A stretch of DNA of 64,000 nucleotides from Neoalteromonas flava (GTDB lineage: Bacteria; Pseudomonadota; Gammaproteobacteria; Enterobacterales; Alteromonadaceae). Positions 63,500 to 64,000 of this stretch are shown piece by piece. The notes below the pieces were generated by a model, which saw nothing but the letters and a program-made list of their open reading frames with translations, did no database searches and was not told the DNA's origin. How positions within the stretch are numbered: position 1 is the stretch's first letter; each line of letters begins with the position of its first letter. The stretch is from NCBI RefSeq assembly GCF_002807685.1, contig NZ_PEAX01000001.1, positions 496,001 to 560,000 of the forward strand, read 5' to 3'. The translations under genes were made by a program, and so were the position numbers.

Positions 63500-64000
63500 T
63501 TAGCTGATAGGTTTCGCGTGGTGTAAACCCAGTTTAACTGCGTATTTTTTGGTGATCATATTGGCTGCTATTCCGCCTATCACGCCGGGTGCTATCCAAA
63601 ATGCTAATTGCCATTGACCTAATTCTGCAAAAATTACGCGCCCCCCAAAGGCTAGAAATGCCGTATATGCGCCAATCGCTGAACCAATAATAGTACCAAT
63701 ATGCTCCAATACCCACTCGCCCTTATTAAGCTGTGTTTTCAAACAGTAACGTAACAAGCCATATCCCAACACACAGCCGAAAAACCCAAATAGCGTATGT
63801 AAATGTCGACTACCTATAAAACCGGTAATAGCAAACACTGTGCCGACGATTACCAATGCAACCAAAGGCAAAAGGTAATGCCAGCGGCGCAGCAACTCCC
63901 GATTCTGTCGCACCTTTAGTACAGCGACGCCATGTCGAGTAGTAACAAACGACAATAAGCTCAAATACAACAGAAAACTCCAAAAAATTCTGATGCTGGT
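63500..64000 (-). CDS. Membrane protein, 5' end outside the window
   Basis: The frame stays open to the right edge, so the start lies beyond 64000; 166 residues are visible. About four hydrophobic segments: IRIFWSFLLYLSLLSF, YLLPLVALVIVGTVFAITGF, HTLFGFFGCVLGYGLL, GSAIGAYTAFLAFGG plus a last one at FWIAPGVIGGIAANMI. Ends KLGLHHAKPIS. The His-containing helices (RHLHTLFGFFG) resemble DUF2306-like or other small integral proteins but no family is claimed. Function unknown. Confidence 0.6.
   Translation of the reverse strand, partial: TSIRIFWSFLLYLSLLSFVTTRHGVAVLKVRQNRELLRRWHYLLPLVALVIVGTVFAITGFIGSRHLHTLFGFFGCVLGYGLLRYCLKTQLNKGEWVLEHIGTIIGSAIGAYTAFLAFGGRVIFAELGQWQLAFWIAPGVIGGIAANMITKKYAVKLGLHHAKPIS

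Noticed and set aside
1-64000. CRISPR arrays, tRNA or rRNA genes, prophage or integrase genes
   Set aside because: No regularly spaced direct repeats, cloverleaf-like sequences or phage or recombinase motifs were seen on reading the intergenic regions.

Overview
The window is a 64 kb piece of a mid-GC gammaproteobacterial chromosome. Gene content and protein style point to a marine Alteromonadales relative, possibly near Idiomarinaceae. The pointers are long-form PstC/PstA, a class I fructose-bisphosphate aldolase behind tkt-epd-pgk, a Suf system controlled by IscR, OxyR beside a phosphate cluster, and a GlyGly-CTERM peptidase. The taxon is an inference; no rRNA or tRNA gene was found.

Layout. 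1-329: start of a class IV aminotransferase that runs off the left edge. 450-10703: single genes and short units (YigZ, Tim44-like protein, a probable Fur-regulated siderophore receptor, DUF1801, UspE-like protein, ABC exporter, large secreted zinc protease). 10830-17941: a minus-strand locus with a WYL-type regulator, an SMC/MukB-like ATPase, MksE-like and kleisin-like subunits, then a TerB-like protein. This is the best candidate for a little-described system: it resembles MksBEF/Wadjet, but no JetD/MksG nuclease is in view. 18241-22106: chromate transporter, two-receiver diguanylate cyclase, BadF-type kinase. 22103-28905: complete iscR / sufBCDS-sufA-sufT-sufE iron-sulphur assembly locus with two abutting IscR sites before iscR and a third before sufB. 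29114-31269: ECF sigma factor, putative anti-sigma factor and a secreted coiled-coil protein. 31366-43397: OxyR, then phosphate functions (PiT transporter, PhoU, PstB, long PstA and PstC), a GcvR-like ACT protein, and ppk-ppx for polyphosphate.

43748-52446 is a self-contained divalent-metal resistance module: a CadR/PbrR-type MerR regulator, two promoters with the 19-bp spacer typical of MerR control, two CDF exporters, a DUF3703 protein, a His-rich exported protein and a CzcCBA tripartite efflux pump. Gene-poor stretches carrying hairpins and similar short motifs lie on both sides, which suggests acquisition or rearrangement. 53149-55988: M14 carboxypeptidase with a GlyGly-CTERM tail plus a translationally coupled partner. 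56262-61490: tkt-epd-pgk-fba. 61802-62959: metK behind four contiguous MetJ-type 8-mers. The right end holds two small membrane proteins, the last cut by the window edge.

Working together: the cell assembles Fe-S clusters through Suf under IscR, takes up and stores phosphate (PiT, Pst/PhoU, Ppk/Ppx), imports ferric siderophore under probable Fur control, resists peroxide via OxyR, and exports Zn/Cd/Co-type metals via the CDF and Czc pumps. All functional calls come from reading motifs and gene order; no database search was run.
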